Part shown: piece after piece, positions 9,953 through 18,330 of the stretch
Layout of the letters: the number at the start of each line of letters is the position of its first letter
How positions within the stretch are numbered: position 1 is the stretch's first letter
Source: Symbiodinium natans
Lineage: Eukaryota; Sar; Dinophyceae; Suessiales; Symbiodiniaceae
Direction: 5' to 3'
NCBI GenBank assembly: GCA_905221605.1
Contig: CAJNDS010000424.1
Location: 1-62,500 of the forward strand
DNA: 62,500 bases
Translations under genes and position numbers: made by a program
The notes under the pieces: model-generated
What the model saw: only the letters and a program-made list of their open reading frames with translations
What the model was told of the DNA's origin: nothing
Databases searched by the model: none

Positions 9953-10165
9953 ATGGGCGCCCTGGCCCCCTCCCCTGACAACCTGAGGGGATCCCCCCAT
10001 GTAGGCTACGTCGATCTGAAGCCTCCTCCTTTTTGGTGCTTATGGGCCCATGTGGGGCATGACGTGCTTAGCACCGCAGCTTCCCTTGTCAAGGCTTCGA
10101 AAGCCTTTGTCTTCCCTGAACTACATCGCCGCTGTGGCTTAGCTGCCTGGGCCATGCTCGCTTAA
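9953..10165 (+). CDS. Hypothetical 70-codon frame from ATG
   Basis: It runs from ATG to TAA and contains DVLSTAASLVKASKAFVFPE, which is protein-like. Two short direct repeats (TCCATAGCCAACA, CTAAAATGGG) lie just upstream at 9853-9955. Family unknown. Confidence 0.3.
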   Translation: MGALAPSPDNLRGSPHVGYVDLKPPPFWCLWAHVGHDVLSTAASLVKASKAFVFPELHRRCGLAAWAMLA

Positions 10166-10329
10166 ATTTCTGCAGCAATCTTAGCCAAGGCAGTTCTCGG
10201 CTACAATCTCTACTTCGCACCTGCAGGAGGGGGCGGGAGTGTCAACGATTCGTGAACAGTTTGAGGCAAAGCTCCGCGCTCGTGGATCATGGGTTGCCTT
10301 ACTCTGATATGCAGCAGGATATATAGTAC

Positions 10330-10440
10330 TGTTATTGGTAGTGTATACAAGGTTCCCTTTTTCTTTTGGTGAGTGTATATACTTGGTGTCCTTTTTGGGG
10401 ATACAAGAAATATAAAACCTACTTCATATGCGTTCACCTT
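10330..10440. repeat. Dispersed repeat related to 3965-4080
   Basis: It shares TTGGTGAGTG, a TATA-rich middle and ACTTCATA with the copy near 4 kb. Frames across both copies on the minus strand begin with similar residues (YEVGYILLV and YEVGFIFLV), showing homology at DNA level rather than a gene. Confidence 0.6.
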
Positions 10441-10534
10441 CCGCAACCCTGAGCCAAAGCGCCTCAACGATTCCCTTTTGAGCCGAAACCCGATTCTTGG
10501 TCCGGGGAAGGGACGCAAACCTTGGTGCAAGTCA

Positions 10535-11025
10535 GACCCTAAACCTAAACCCCTAAAGTCCTCAAGAGAAACCCAATGAAACCCTCCTACAGACCTTGGA
10601 GCCCTCTGCAAAATCCCCCACAAACCTCCAAAGACCCTAACCCCTAACCCTTAACCCCTAACCCCTAACCCCTAACCCTTAACGCCGAACCCCTAAATCC
10701 TAAACCCTAAACCCCAAACCCCAAACCCTAAACCTTAAATCCCTTAAACAAGCCACCCTCAACGCCGGGCCAGGATCCCCGGCGCAGCTCCCCCAGCCGC
10801 TTTTCGAGCTCTGCTCCTTGGGGCTGGCTTTCCTGGTTCTGCCACTCGGTTGCCCTGAACCCAAAACCACCCACTCAACCCTATAACCTTATAACCCTAT
10901 AACCCTATAACCCTATAAACCCTATAAACCCTATAAACCCTATAAACCCTATAAACCCTAAACCCTGAACCCTAAACCTTAAAACCTAAAGCCGCAACCC
11001 TAAACCTGAAACCCTTCACCTAAAC
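10535..11025 (-). repeat. Degenerate C-strand arrays with CCCCTAAC and CCCTATAAA subfamilies
   Basis: 10630-10690 is an 8-base CCCCTAAC/CCCTTAAC series and 10885-10960 is a run of about eight CCCTATAAA units (8 to 9 bases). Between them (10775-10863) is a GC-rich island open as AQLPQPLFELCSLGLAFLVL, possibly an exon. The subfamilies show local amplification of mutated monomers. Confidence 0.8.
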
Positions 11026-11041
11026 CTGTGGGGCTTCGGGC

Positions 11042-11290
11042 TTGGGGACTTTTTCGGGCTTACCCGAAACACCCCCCACCTCGGATCAAAGTGATTACGG
11101 AGACCTAAAGCTACGTATGACAGAGCCACTTGGCCGGCTGAGGCTGTTTTGGGAGACGTTTAGGTTCGAAGGGGGGTTTGCTTCAAGGTTGAGGCTTTTG
11201 GATGCTTGCTTTTTTTCATGCGGGGGTGCAGATGCTGTCGAAGCGGGCCGGGCACGCATGAGAGATGTCAGTGTGTTCTACTCAATGTAG
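11042..11290 (+). CDS. Hypothetical exon-like frame, 82 codons
   Basis: It contains LRMTEPLGRLRLFWETFRFE followed by a Cys/Gly/Ala stretch and ends at TAG. The lack of a clear ATG suggests an internal or terminal exon. Function unknown. Confidence 0.3.
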   Translation: MGTFSGLPETPPTSDQSDYGDLKLRMTEPLGRLRLFWETFRFEGGFASRLRLLDACFFSCGGADAVEAGRARMRDVSVFYSM

Positions 11291-11374
11291 TGTGAAACGG
11301 AGATCCCAATGTACAGCAACTCTTCAAAGCCTTTCTGAAAGAGAAAGGTTCACGAAACTGATTGGTACGGGGGC

Positions 11375-11692
11375 ATGAAGCGGCCTTGCATAAGGAGCCG
11401 CGTGAGCTCCGCAAGCGAGCGCTTCGGCAGAGCCCGCGGCTTGTGGGCAGATGTGGTGAGTACGATCAGGACGCGCGAGCGCAGAATGCCAAGAGGGGTC
11501 TGCGGCAAGTGCTACATGTGCAAGCGTTGTTCAGTGGCTCCTGTGTTTCACACAAAGCGCTTTTGGCGCTTGTTTCGCACCATGCGAAGAGCCAGCAGGA
11601 ACGTGAGCCGTGAGGCCCACTTGTGGGCAAGTCGTGCCCCAGCTGCACTACTGGCTGGCTGTTTCTTCGTAGCCCTGAACCCTAAACCCTAA
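11375..11692 (+). CDS. Hypothetical frame with CxxCxxC-like cluster, stop in array
   Basis: The frame from ATG contains GVCGKCYMCKRCSVAPVFHT, with four closely spaced cysteines, and later a hydrophobic AALLAGCFFVA. Its last residues, LNPKP, come from the CCCTAAA array. A second plus frame (11362-11613) overlaps, so phase is uncertain. Confidence 0.3.
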   Translation: MKRPCIRSRVSSASERFGRARGLWADVVSTIRTRERRMPRGVCGKCYMCKRCSVAPVFHTKRFWRLFRTMRRASRNVSREAHLWASRAPAALLAGCFFVALNPKP

Positions 11693-11778
11693 ACCCTAAA
11701 CAGGGCATGATGGAATGAGGCCCCTATATAAAGACCCGCAACGGGTTACTTCCCTGATCCCCTACGCATCACCAAGGA

Positions 11779-11841
11779 GATGAGTTCCTCAAGTTCTGCC
11801 GGTGGTTGCCAGCGACCCTGGCCAGCAAAAGGGCAACCTAA
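11779..11841 (+). CDS. Small exon-like segment ending in TAA
   Basis: After ACCAAG the frame reads DEFLKFCRWLPATLASKRAT and stops at 11839-11841, just before a C-strand array (11845-11945). The residue pattern is protein-like. Confidence 0.35.
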   Translation, partial: DEFLKFCRWLPATLASKRAT

Positions 11842-11970
11842 GCACTAAACCCTAAACCCTAAAACCCTAAACCCTAAACCCTAAACCCTAAACCCTAAAC
11901 CCTGAACCCTGAACCCCTACACCCTAAACCCTAATCCTAAACCCTCAACAATGGTGGGTTTAGGATTCAG

Positions 11971-12094
11971 GGGTTGCCGGAGTGGCACCTTCGCCGCAAG
12001 GCTGCCCGCCGCAATGCTCTGCCACGCGCGGCAGACGGACATGCCCGAGCTGGCTGAGATGCTTCGTGCATCAAGAGGGCCCAGAGTCCTGCAG
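11971..12094 (+). CDS. Well-bounded exon, GT donor followed by TTTAGGG
   Basis: After GATTCAG the frame contains GTFAARLPAAMLCHARQTDM, then PELAEMLRASRGPRVLQ, and ends CTGCAG|GTGCTG in phase 0. The intron that follows (12095-12209, 115 nt) carries TTTAGGG repeats near its 5' end and ends CTCCTGCAG. The preceding flank is a C-strand array. This is one of the best exon/intron models in the window; the protein family is not recognised. Confidence 0.5.
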
Positions 12095-12209
12095 GTGCTG
12101 TGTGGGGTTTAGGGTTTAGGATTTAGGGTTTAGGGTGCATCACATTAAGGCTTTGTGGGCTGAAAACTCGATAGTCCGCATGTGCTTTGCTGCCGGATAC
12201 CTCCTGCAG

Positions 12210-12320
12210 GCGTCTGATGACGAGGGCTTGAGCGACCGGGACATTGATGAGGCAGCCAGTTCCAGCGAAACCTCCCGCCACAAGAGGCATACAATAAGAT
12301 GCTTCAAGCCCCCGACAAAG
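12210..12320 (+). CDS. Well-bounded 37-codon exon
   Basis: It is exactly 111 nt between CTCCTGCAG and GTGATGAG, phase 0 at both ends, and joins in frame to the exon ending at 12094. It reads ASDDEGLSDRDIDEAASSSE, then TSRHKRHTIRCFKPPTK: acidic/serine-rich then basic, typical of a disordered linker. Confidence 0.55.
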
Positions 12321-12464
12321 GTGATGAGCAGGCCTGTTGGCATGTCTCCACCACGCTTTGTGTACCTCAGGATCATGGTCAGTGCCTTAAACCAGCAGCA
12401 TCTCTCAGGATCCATGTTGGGGGGTGTAGGGGTTTAGGGTTTAGGGTTTAGGGGCGCTTGCCAG

Positions 12465-12556
12465 CTGCTGAGCTTTCGCAAGGCCCTGTCGTCTCAACTG
12501 GACATCCCGAAGCCACAAAAGGCTGCTCTGGAGGGCGAGCTGCCGGGGGCCCCCAG
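12465..12556 (+). CDS. Exon-like island
   Basis: After TTGCCAG the frame reads LLSFRKALSSQLDIPKPQKA, then ALEGELPGAP, ending CCCCAG|GATCTG (possible GA donor). TTTAGGG arrays flank both sides (12428-12455, 12571-12635). It probably belongs to the same gene as 11971-12320. Confidence 0.4.
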
Positions 12557-12570
12557 GATCTGCTTCGGGC

Positions 12571-12642
12571 TTTAGGGTTTAGGGTTTAGGGTTTAGGGTT
12601 TAGGGTTTAGGGTTTAGGGTTTAGGGTTTAGGGCAGAGGCAG

Positions 12643-12672
<30 letters not shown>
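12571..12672 (+). repeat. TTTAGGG array followed by a poly-C tract
   Basis: About nine perfect TTTAGGG monomers (12571-12635) are followed, after a few bases, by about 33 consecutive C (12640-12672). The poly-C complement could form G-quadruplexes. Confidence 0.9.
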
Positions 12673-12673
<1 letters not shown>

Positions 12674-12694
12674 AATCCAAAAAAAGGCCCTAAG

Positions 12695-12775
12695 CTGCTC
12701 GAAAGCGTGACTCCCAGGTCCAGGCTCTCCGACGCCCTGAACGCTTGTGAATGGGCCTCTGAAGAGGCCGGACAT
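12695..12775 (+). CDS. Exon-like island
   Basis: After CCCTAAG the frame reads LLESVTPRSRLSDALNACEW and then ASEEAGHF, running into TTTAGGG repeats. The LSDALNACEWA part is PPR-like in flavour, but too short to assign. Confidence 0.35.
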
Positions 12776-12777
12776 TT

Positions 12778-13108
12778 TTAGGGTTTAGGGTGCAGGGTTT
12801 GGTTTAGGGTTTAGGGTTTAGGGTTGAGGGTTGAGGGTTGAGGGTTGAGGGTTTAGGGTTTAGGGTTTAGGGTTTAGGGTTTAGGGCTTGGGGCTTGGGG
12901 TTTAGGGTTTAGGGTTTAGGGTTTAGGGGGACCAAGACAGCGTTGCCTCTCCCGCCTTCAACGGGGGAGCCAAGCCGAGGTTCCAGAGCCGTACGCCAAG
13001 CAGACCGCAGGTGCCGTGCCCAATTGGGGGTTTAGGGTTTAGGGTTTAGGGTTTGGGGTTTAGGGTTTGGGGTTTAGGGTTTCGGGTTTGGGGTTTAGGG
13101 TTTAGGTC
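12778..13108 (+). repeat. TTTAGGG arrays enclosing one exon-like island
   Basis: Arrays at 12778-12928 and 13027-13108 include local TTGAGGG and TTTGGGG variants. The island 12937-13010 reads SVASPAFNGGAKPRFQSRTP and ends ACCGCAG|GTGCCG, which would be an exon with a GT donor just before the next array. Confidence 0.8.
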
Positions 13109-13173
13109 AGCAAAAGAGAGGAAAACCAGTTAGTCAGCAAAATGCTGGGAAGTGCTGCGCCACGGCTCAGTGA

Positions 13174-13518
13174 GGCCTCTTGTTCCTTTGGCTGGCACTT
13201 CTCCCGCTTGCTCTGCCCAGCGAGCTGGGCGTCGCGAGCTTACCGGGACCTGTCATGAAGGAGGCGGGCCACCGGTTGGCCACACTCCGAGCTGAGGTGG
13301 GTGCTGTGCTGAGCCAGCAGCTCGTTGCCTTCGGCTTGCTGGGCACCTTGTCGACAGTCGCTTTCGAGATGTGGTTGTAGGCCGGTGTAGGTCTTGTTGG
13401 GTTAGCTACCTTGGAGTCAGGTATCGAAGACGTGGGCATCCAGCTGGAGGACGCGATCCAAGCAACTAGGAACACTTGCCCCCCCCAGCTTTTGCTTCCA
13501 GGGTTTAGGGTTTAGGGT
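13174..13518 (+). CDS. Open frame interrupted by one in-frame TAG
   Basis: The frame contains VMKEAGHRLATLRAEVGAVL, then LVAFGLLGTLSTVAFEMWL, a TAG at 13378-13380, and continues in the same frame as AGVGLVGLATLESGIEDVGI, then QLEDAIQATRNTC. Composition is alike on both sides of the stop. Possible explanations are a small intron, a degraded gene or stop readthrough. Two hydrophobic stretches suggest a membrane protein. Confidence 0.4.
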
Positions 13519-13538
13519 TTCGGGTTTAGGGGTTTCGG

Positions 13539-13667
13539 GAGAGTTTGGGGTCCCTATGCCAGGAGCCTTTCAAAGTGCTGCCCCTGGAAGCTCCTTGCGG
13601 GAAGATTGCAGCCGAGTGCCAGGCCGTATGCACGAAGTTTACCCTTCGAAGAGCAATACAGCCCTAA
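13539..13667 (+). CDS. Exon-like island, stop from CCCTAAA
   Basis: The frame reads SLGSLCQEPFKVLPLEAPCG, then KIAAECQAVCTKFTLRRAIQ, and ends CCC TAA at the start of the C-strand array (13662-13768). It is Cys-rich and protein-like. The left flank is TTTAGGG-like, opposite to the usual orientation. Confidence 0.35.
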   Translation, partial: ESLGSLCQEPFKVLPLEAPCGKIAAECQAVCTKFTLRRAIQP

Positions 13668-13942
13668 ACCCTAAACCCTAAACCCTAAACCCTAAACCCT
13701 AAACCCTAAACCCTAAACCCTAAACCCTAAACCCTAAACCGTAAACCCGAAACCCCAAACCCTAAATCTGCATTAAAGGGGGATTCAACCGAATGTGCTG
13801 GCATAGCTCCTCGCGTCCAGGCCCTGCGAGTCAGCTGGCGCAGGCCGGGCTCCCCGCCTTTCGGAAGATCCAGCCTGGGGCCCTGTTCGAAATTAGGGTT
13901 TAGGGTTTAGGGTTTAGGGTTTAGGGTTTAGGGTTTAGGGTA
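13662..13942. repeat. Inverted telomere-like pair around a 126-base island
   Basis: CCCTAAA array (13662-13768), GC-rich island (13769-13894) open as SQLAQAGLPAFRKIQPGALF, then TTTAGGG array (13895-13942). Confidence 0.85.
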
Positions 13943-14037
13943 GTTCAGAACATCCTGAAGAAACGGGGTTTGCAAAGTAAGGAGGTTAGTCGACGACTCG
14001 CTTCGTCCTTGCCCCTTGAGCTACGGTCCCCTTCCAG

Positions 14038-14115
14038 GATGCGGAAAGGCTCCGAGATCAGAAGGACCAAGGCCATTCCCGAGTCCGACCGGGTATTTCC
14101 GTGCTGCTGGGCCAG
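14038..14115 (+). CDS. Well-bounded 26-codon exon with donor GTTTAGGG
   Basis: It is exactly 78 nt between GGTCCCCTTCCAG and GTTTAGGG, phase 0 at both ends. It reads DAERLRDQKDQGHSRVRPGI, then SVLLGQ. The donor GT is itself the beginning of a TTTAGGG-like motif, a clear case of a telomere-like word used as 5' splice site. Confidence 0.5.
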
Positions 14116-14546
14116 GTTTAGGGTTGTTAAGGATTGGACAAGGGGTTGAGGGGGCCAACAAATAGTTTAACCGGGTTTGGGGATGTCTTTGGGGGCTTTT
14201 GGGGTTGAAAGTGGTTTTGGTTGTCTTGAATTTGGGGTGCTTGCCTTGGTTCAGAAGGTAAGACTAGCATGACATGAATGTTGGGCCCCAGGCTACGGCA
14301 AGGAGAACAGGCGTCTTGGTGGAATCTATGTGCACTCATGCTATGGGCTGAGTGAAGCTGGCTCCCTAACCCTACACCCTAAACCCTAAGTATCCTGATC
14401 TCAGGCGAAAGCCCCGCGGTGATGAGGAGGTGATCAGGCTCTGATTCCAGAGGAGTCCCTGCTGAACCATGCTTGGCAGCTCTGGCCGCTCCCAAAGCTC
14501 GCAAAGTTCGTGGTGATGCACGTGTGAGCGCAGGGGTCGTCACGAC

Positions 14547-14786
14547 ATGTTTGCCCGCGTGGCGAACGGTGATTGTGGATATCCCGGCTTCCAGAAGCAA
14601 AGAGGAGAACCCAAAGCTTGGGAGATGATGGGAGCGGAGACCTGCACATCGACGACTCGGAGAGGACCCCCCCCTCGCGACGCTGGCGTCGCGGGTGCAT
14701 CAGCAGGTCTCACCAGCATGAGCCGTGAGGCTCGGAGTGTTCACCAGCTTTGCAAAGAGGCCCAGCAAGGAAGTGCAGTTGCTTAG
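14547..14786 (+). CDS. Hypothetical 79-codon frame from ATG
   Basis: The ATG frame reads MFARVANGDCGYPGFQKQRG and ends at TAG, with good third-position GC. It overlaps minus frames at 14434-14700 and 14700-15113, so at most one strand is coding in the overlap. Confidence 0.3.
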   Translation: MFARVANGDCGYPGFQKQRGEPKAWEMMGAETCTSTTRRGPPPRDAGVAGASAGLTSMSREARSVHQLCKEAQQGSAVA

Positions 14787-15113
14787 ACTCTCGCAGCCTC
14801 GAGAGACGCATGCGCGCTCCACTAGAGTTACGGCAGTCGAGGCTGACAGCAACCCGTGACTGAAGCAATGGGGTATCAGTGGTATCAGGAACTGCATTTT
14901 GGGAATTTGGCGGGGGTGGCTTAGGGTGTTGTAGGCTTGGGAGAAGGGGGCGAATCGGGGTTTCGCCGGTTTCTGGGGCTTCAGAGTGGATGATGCTCCG
15001 ATGGCGCGGGTTTCGCTTGCCTGCATCCTGGTCGGCCTGGCAGCTGCCACCCCACGGATTCTGCTCTCGCGACCCCGAAAGCGAGCAGGCCGGCAACAGT
15101 CAATCCGACACAT
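14700..15113 (-). CDS. Hypothetical protein, 137 codons
   Basis: This is a complete ATG-to-TGA frame on the minus strand. It starts MCRIDCCRPARFRGRESRIR (basic, Cys-rich) and contains IPKMQFLIPLIPHCFSHGLL and a C-terminal LLGLFAKLV segment. Its codon choice looks more natural than that of the plus-strand frames here (14879-15124). No domain is recognised. Confidence 0.4.
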   Translation of the reverse strand: MCRIDCCRPARFRGRESRIRGVAAARPTRMQASETRAIGASSTLKPQKPAKPRFAPFSQAYNTLSHPRQIPKMQFLIPLIPHCFSHGLLSASTAVTLVERACVSRGCESLSNCTSLLGLFAKLVNTPSLTAHAGETC

Positions 15114-15129
15114 GTATGGCTTGAACCGC

Positions 15130-15482
15130 CCAGAACCTTACCCTAAACCCTAAACCCTAAACCCTGGACCCTAGACCCTAAACCCCAAACCCTCTGTCTG
15201 TCTTCCAGAAGCCAGCTACTATCCCTTCCGGCAGCTCTTGGATTGCTTCCTGGCAGCAGAGCCTACTCAAAAACCATAATGGGTGTATTTAACATTAGGG
15301 GGTAGGGGGGGTTGAATATCAAGGAGAGGGGATTAAAGAGTGCTTCCATAGCAGTAAGCCCCCTGTATGATGATATATTGATACTGGGAGTATTTACTAT
15401 TTAGGGCGTAGAGGGGGGGATTAAAGAGGGCAAACCTTAAACCCTAAACCCGAAACCCGAAACCCTAAACTCCAAACCCTAA
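15130..15482 (-). repeat. Short C-strand arrays around an AT-rich direct repeat
   Basis: Arrays at 15130-15195 and 15434-15482. Between them GTATTTAACATTAGGGGGTAG (15277) and GTATTTACTATTTAGGGCGT (15390) are imperfect direct repeats, each followed by GGGGG and GGGATTAAAGAG motifs. Confidence 0.7.
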
Positions 15483-15511
15483 GGGTCGGAGGGCTTGTCT
15501 GGGTTTCCAAG

Positions 15512-15627
15512 GTGATGGCACAAACTTCAGCAGCAGCTGGGGCGAGTTTCGGGCCCAGGTGGCGGAGAATGCCGGACGAGGCCTCGACAAGCTGGCCCTT
15601 GAGCTGCGGGGTTTCCTTCAACCCTAG
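15512..15627 (+). CDS. Exon-like island, strongly protein-like
   Basis: After TTTCCAAG the frame reads DGTNFSSSWGEFRAQVAENA, then GRGLDKLALELRGFLQP: an amphipathic helix pattern. It runs to a TAG formed at the edge of the TTTAGGG array (15627-15690). C-strand array on the left, G-strand on the right. Confidence 0.45.
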
Positions 15628-15923
15628 GTTTAGGGTTTAGGGTTTAGGGTTTAGGGTTTAGGGTTTAGGGTTTAGGGTTTAGGGTTTCCATGGAACCATG
15701 ATGCCATGGGCCCTTAGTATGGTCCCTACCCTTGTTGAAGGGATTGAAAGGGATCCGACGTACGGGCTGTCACTATGTATAGTGTAGATAAGGGTTATGC
15801 AACAGGGGACCCAAATCAAGGGCCCATGCTTCAGATCCCCTGCAAAACCCTAGACCCTGAATCCTAAACCCTAAACCCTAAACCCTAAACCCTAAACCCT
15901 AAATCCTAAACCCTAAACCCTAA
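15627..15923. repeat. Composite intron-like palindrome: TTTAGGG array, hairpin element, CCCTAAA array
   Basis: TTTAGGG (15627-15690), an inverted-repeat element (15704-15828, arms CCATGGGCCCTTA and AAGGGCCCATG), and a CCCTAAA array (15847-15923) are nested as one large imperfect palindrome lying between two exon-like islands. If transcribed, the ends could pair and bring the two splice sites together. Confidence 0.8.
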
Positions 15924-15941
15924 GGGGCGAGCTCACTATCT

Positions 15942-16058
15942 TGGAGAGGCTTCGTGACAGACGACTCGCTCCTGCAGATCGCGAAGCGCATCCATGCAAG
16001 TTGGGAGGAGGAGCGGTGGTTGCTTTCGTTGAGCCTCGGGGGGATTTGGAGGTTCAGG
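15942..16058 (+). CDS. Exon-like island, strongly protein-like
   Basis: The frame reads GFVTDDSLLQIAKRIHASWE, then EERWLLSLSLGGIW: alternating charged and hydrophobic residues with GC-rich third positions. The left flank is C-strand and the right flank G-strand array (16057-16137). It probably follows exon 15512-15627 in one gene. Confidence 0.45.
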
Positions 16059-16306
16059 GTTTAGGGGTTTAGGGTTTTAGGGTTTACGGTTTAGGGTTTG
16101 GGGTTAAGGGTTTAGGGCTTAGGGTTTAGGTTTAGGGACATTCGGTATCTCACCCAGTTTTCCTTCGCCCGATGCGTCCATAGCATGTCCCAGGATGCTC
16201 CAGTGAAGTGTGCATTCCATGCGTCACGCTGGCTCGCGCGCGTACTTTGGTCTGCTCTCCCAGATGGCCCTAAGCCCTAAGGGTTTAGGGTTTAGGGTTT
16301 TGGGGT

Positions 16307-16732
16307 TTAGGGTTTAGGGTTTAGGGTTGCCTTGAAAGCCCCCAAACTCCCCAAATGCGAAACCCGCAAGCCCTGAGACTGCATGGGGACCCCGCCAGGT
16401 GGCACTCGCGCGGAGCATGATGCAGGTGCGGGTGTTGCTGCGACAGGCCGAGGTGACAGCCCTGCGATGCTTTGAAGCAAAGTGCCCTGATCAAAGGCTC
16501 CCAAACCCGAAGCTTTCTTCTGAGAGTGGGCCTTTGAATGCAGCGACAGGTAGCGATGCTTACCTTTTCCATCCTTTGCTGCTGGCTCATCGCATGAAGC
16601 GGCATGACGTCTGATGTTCACACACTTTCCTCTGAGGAGACTTCTGCCTCCTCGGCTACGCGTCTGCACTGCACCCTGGCCTGGACTCGTGACATTGAAG
16701 CCCGGGTAGAAGCCTCTTAGGGTTTGATCCAT
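16307..16732 (-). CDS. Hypothetical protein, 141 codons, tail encoded by the telomere-like array
   Basis: A complete ATG-to-TAA minus-strand frame starts MDQTLRGFYPGFNVTSPGQG and is rich in basic and Ser/Ala residues. Codon use looks natural across the length. The final TLNPKP and the stop are encoded by the 16274-16328 repeat, so either the real protein ends by splicing before it or the array provides the stop. No domain is recognised. Confidence 0.45.
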   Translation of the reverse strand: MDQTLRGFYPGFNVTSPGQGAVQTRSRGGRSLLRGKCVNIRRHAASCDEPAAKDGKGKHRYLSLHSKAHSQKKASGLGAFDQGTLLQSIAGLSPRPVAATPAPASCSARVPPGGVPMQSQGLRVSHLGSLGAFKATLNPKP

Positions 16733-17210
16733 GCCTTTATCTTACTAGTTCTGAAGATGGACTGGGGGGCCTTCTGTCCACCTATATCCTTGAGGAGATC
16801 ATCAATAAAAAAGTAAATAAATAAATACATGAGTATATATGTATTTATATATATATATATATATAGTGTTCCGAATTCTCTTCCCTGCAAAGAGCCAGCA
16901 AGTTGCAGGTTCATTCTCTACCGGCATGAGCGCAAGATCCAGTACCTGAACGAGCTGCACGCCGCCCCCCGGCTCAGCCTGGTCCGATGAACTCGGTGGA
17001 TGTCTTTTTTTTTTGGGTTTAGGTGTTTAGGGTTTAGGGTGACCCTGAACCCTAAACCCTGAATATGTATTTCGTTCGATCCTCCCCCGATATTCTGCAG
17101 ACCCTTGTGAGATTCTCCGGAAGGGTTGGGCTATCCTAAGGATACTCGGTGGGACTCCTTGCAGGGTTTTTGGGTTGGGTACGCCCGCGCGGCGGGACAC
17201 TCGCAGCGGG
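16733..17210. other. AT-rich stretch, (TA)n microsatellite and a duplicated island
   Basis: 16800-16865 is AT-rich with a (TA)n run. 16922-16990 is open as RHERKIQYLNELHAAPRLSL and could be an exon on the plus strand. 17139-17217 resembles 18092-18187. Confidence 0.5.
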
Positions 17211-17217
17211 TTTAGGG
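17139..17217 (+). repeat. Dispersed island, copy 1 (related to 18092-18187)
   Basis: Both copies share AGGAT-CTCGG, CTCCTTGCAGGG or CTCTGCAGGG, and GGCGGGACAC next to a TTTAGGG array. An island plus its flanking array has been copied as a unit, with divergence. Confidence 0.6.
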
Positions 17218-17249
17218 TTTAGGGTTTAGGGTTTAGGGTTTAGGGTTCA

Positions 17250-17700
17250 GCATCTCCAGTTCAAGCATTCACTAGTCAAGCTCGCTACTCTGATATCGAA
17301 TGTATACCCACCCACCCTTTGGATCCCATAACATTAGAAAAATATTTTAGTTTTAACGGACCCAAAACCCGAAATCTAATCCAAGGCCCACAATAGGCCC
17401 TTTATGCTCTTAGGGCCCTAAACCCTACGGTTTAGAAGCCCCTATCGGTGAAGGCTCGGTTTTGGTTAAAAATCCAGAAAACGAGAGCCCACCCAAAACC
17501 GTCGATTTCAGTACTAAAAAATCGCAATCTTAACTGGGACCCGGGCCGATCCTGGAGTCCCCCCTCATTTGGGGTGTTTTTGGAAGCAAACTTTCCTCTC
17601 AAGGGGGGTCGGAGTTTGAGGCAAGGGGGGGTCTCCGAAGACTATTTTGCCTTTAAAAGTGAAAAAACACGAAACTAGGCTGTGAAAAGGTCGCGGGGGC
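17250..17700. other. No confident gene
   Basis: An array-free stretch with a weak plus-strand frame (17448-17678). The GGTGAAGGCTCGGTTTGGT motif at 17448 recurs at 17825 inside the downstream minisatellite. Nothing else is recognisable. Confidence 0.4.
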
Positions 17701-17727
17701 AGTCCTTCATCAGAACTGAAGGGAAAA

Positions 17728-17935
17728 AACCTTGAAGCACCCGGAAAAACATTGAACAACCTTAAAAACACTGAAAAATTCTGAAAAACCTTGAAAGACC
17801 TGGAAAAACTTGAAATTCTGAAACCGGTGAAGGCTCGGTTTGGTCATCAGAACCTGAAATATCTTGAAAAACAGTGAAAAACCTTGAAAAACATTGAAAA
17901 ACGCTGAAAAACCTTGAAAAACCTTGAAAAAACTC
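17728..17935. repeat. CCTTGAAAAA minisatellite
   Basis: About 18 units of a 10-11 base ACCTTGAAAA/ACATTGAAAA motif, interrupted by an inserted GGTGAAGGCTCGGTTTGGTC segment (17825-17844). On the minus strand it is open and would encode a Phe/Gln/Gly repeat, which I regard as non-coding. Confidence 0.85.
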
Positions 17936-18019
17936 GGGGAAAAGGAAATCACCATTGCCCACTTTTGAAGCCCAAAAGTCACCGTTGCCCACTTTTGAAT
18001 TAGGGTTTAAATTCATTAT

Positions 18020-18330
18020 GATAGAGAGGTTTAGGGTATAGGGTTTAGGGTTTAGGTCTGCAGGGGGCTTCTTTTGGGGGTGAGGTGTTCCAAGGATGCT
18101 CGGCAGAACTCCGTGGGCTTCTCTGCAGGGCGGGGCACTCCAGGGACCAGGGCGGGAGACCGGGCGGGACACCCAGCAGGAGTTTAGGGTTTAGGGTTTA
18201 GGGTCCAAGGGTCGGGAACTTGAAAGCCCTAAACCCTTAAGAAAACCCCGAAGCCCTCAGCCCACCAAACCCAAACGCGCAGGTATTGGGTACTCAAGGC
18301 CCTAAACTCCAAACTTCAAACCCCAAAACC
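18020..18330. repeat. Small telomere-like arrays around a duplicated island
   Basis: TTTAGGG patches at 18025-18056 and 18182-18205 enclose the second copy of the dispersed island (18092-18187). 18220-18330 is degenerate C-strand sequence. Confidence 0.7.

Noticed and set aside
17710-18172. Phe/Gln/Gly-rich minus frames
   Set aside because: Direct translation of the CCTTGAAAAA minisatellite.
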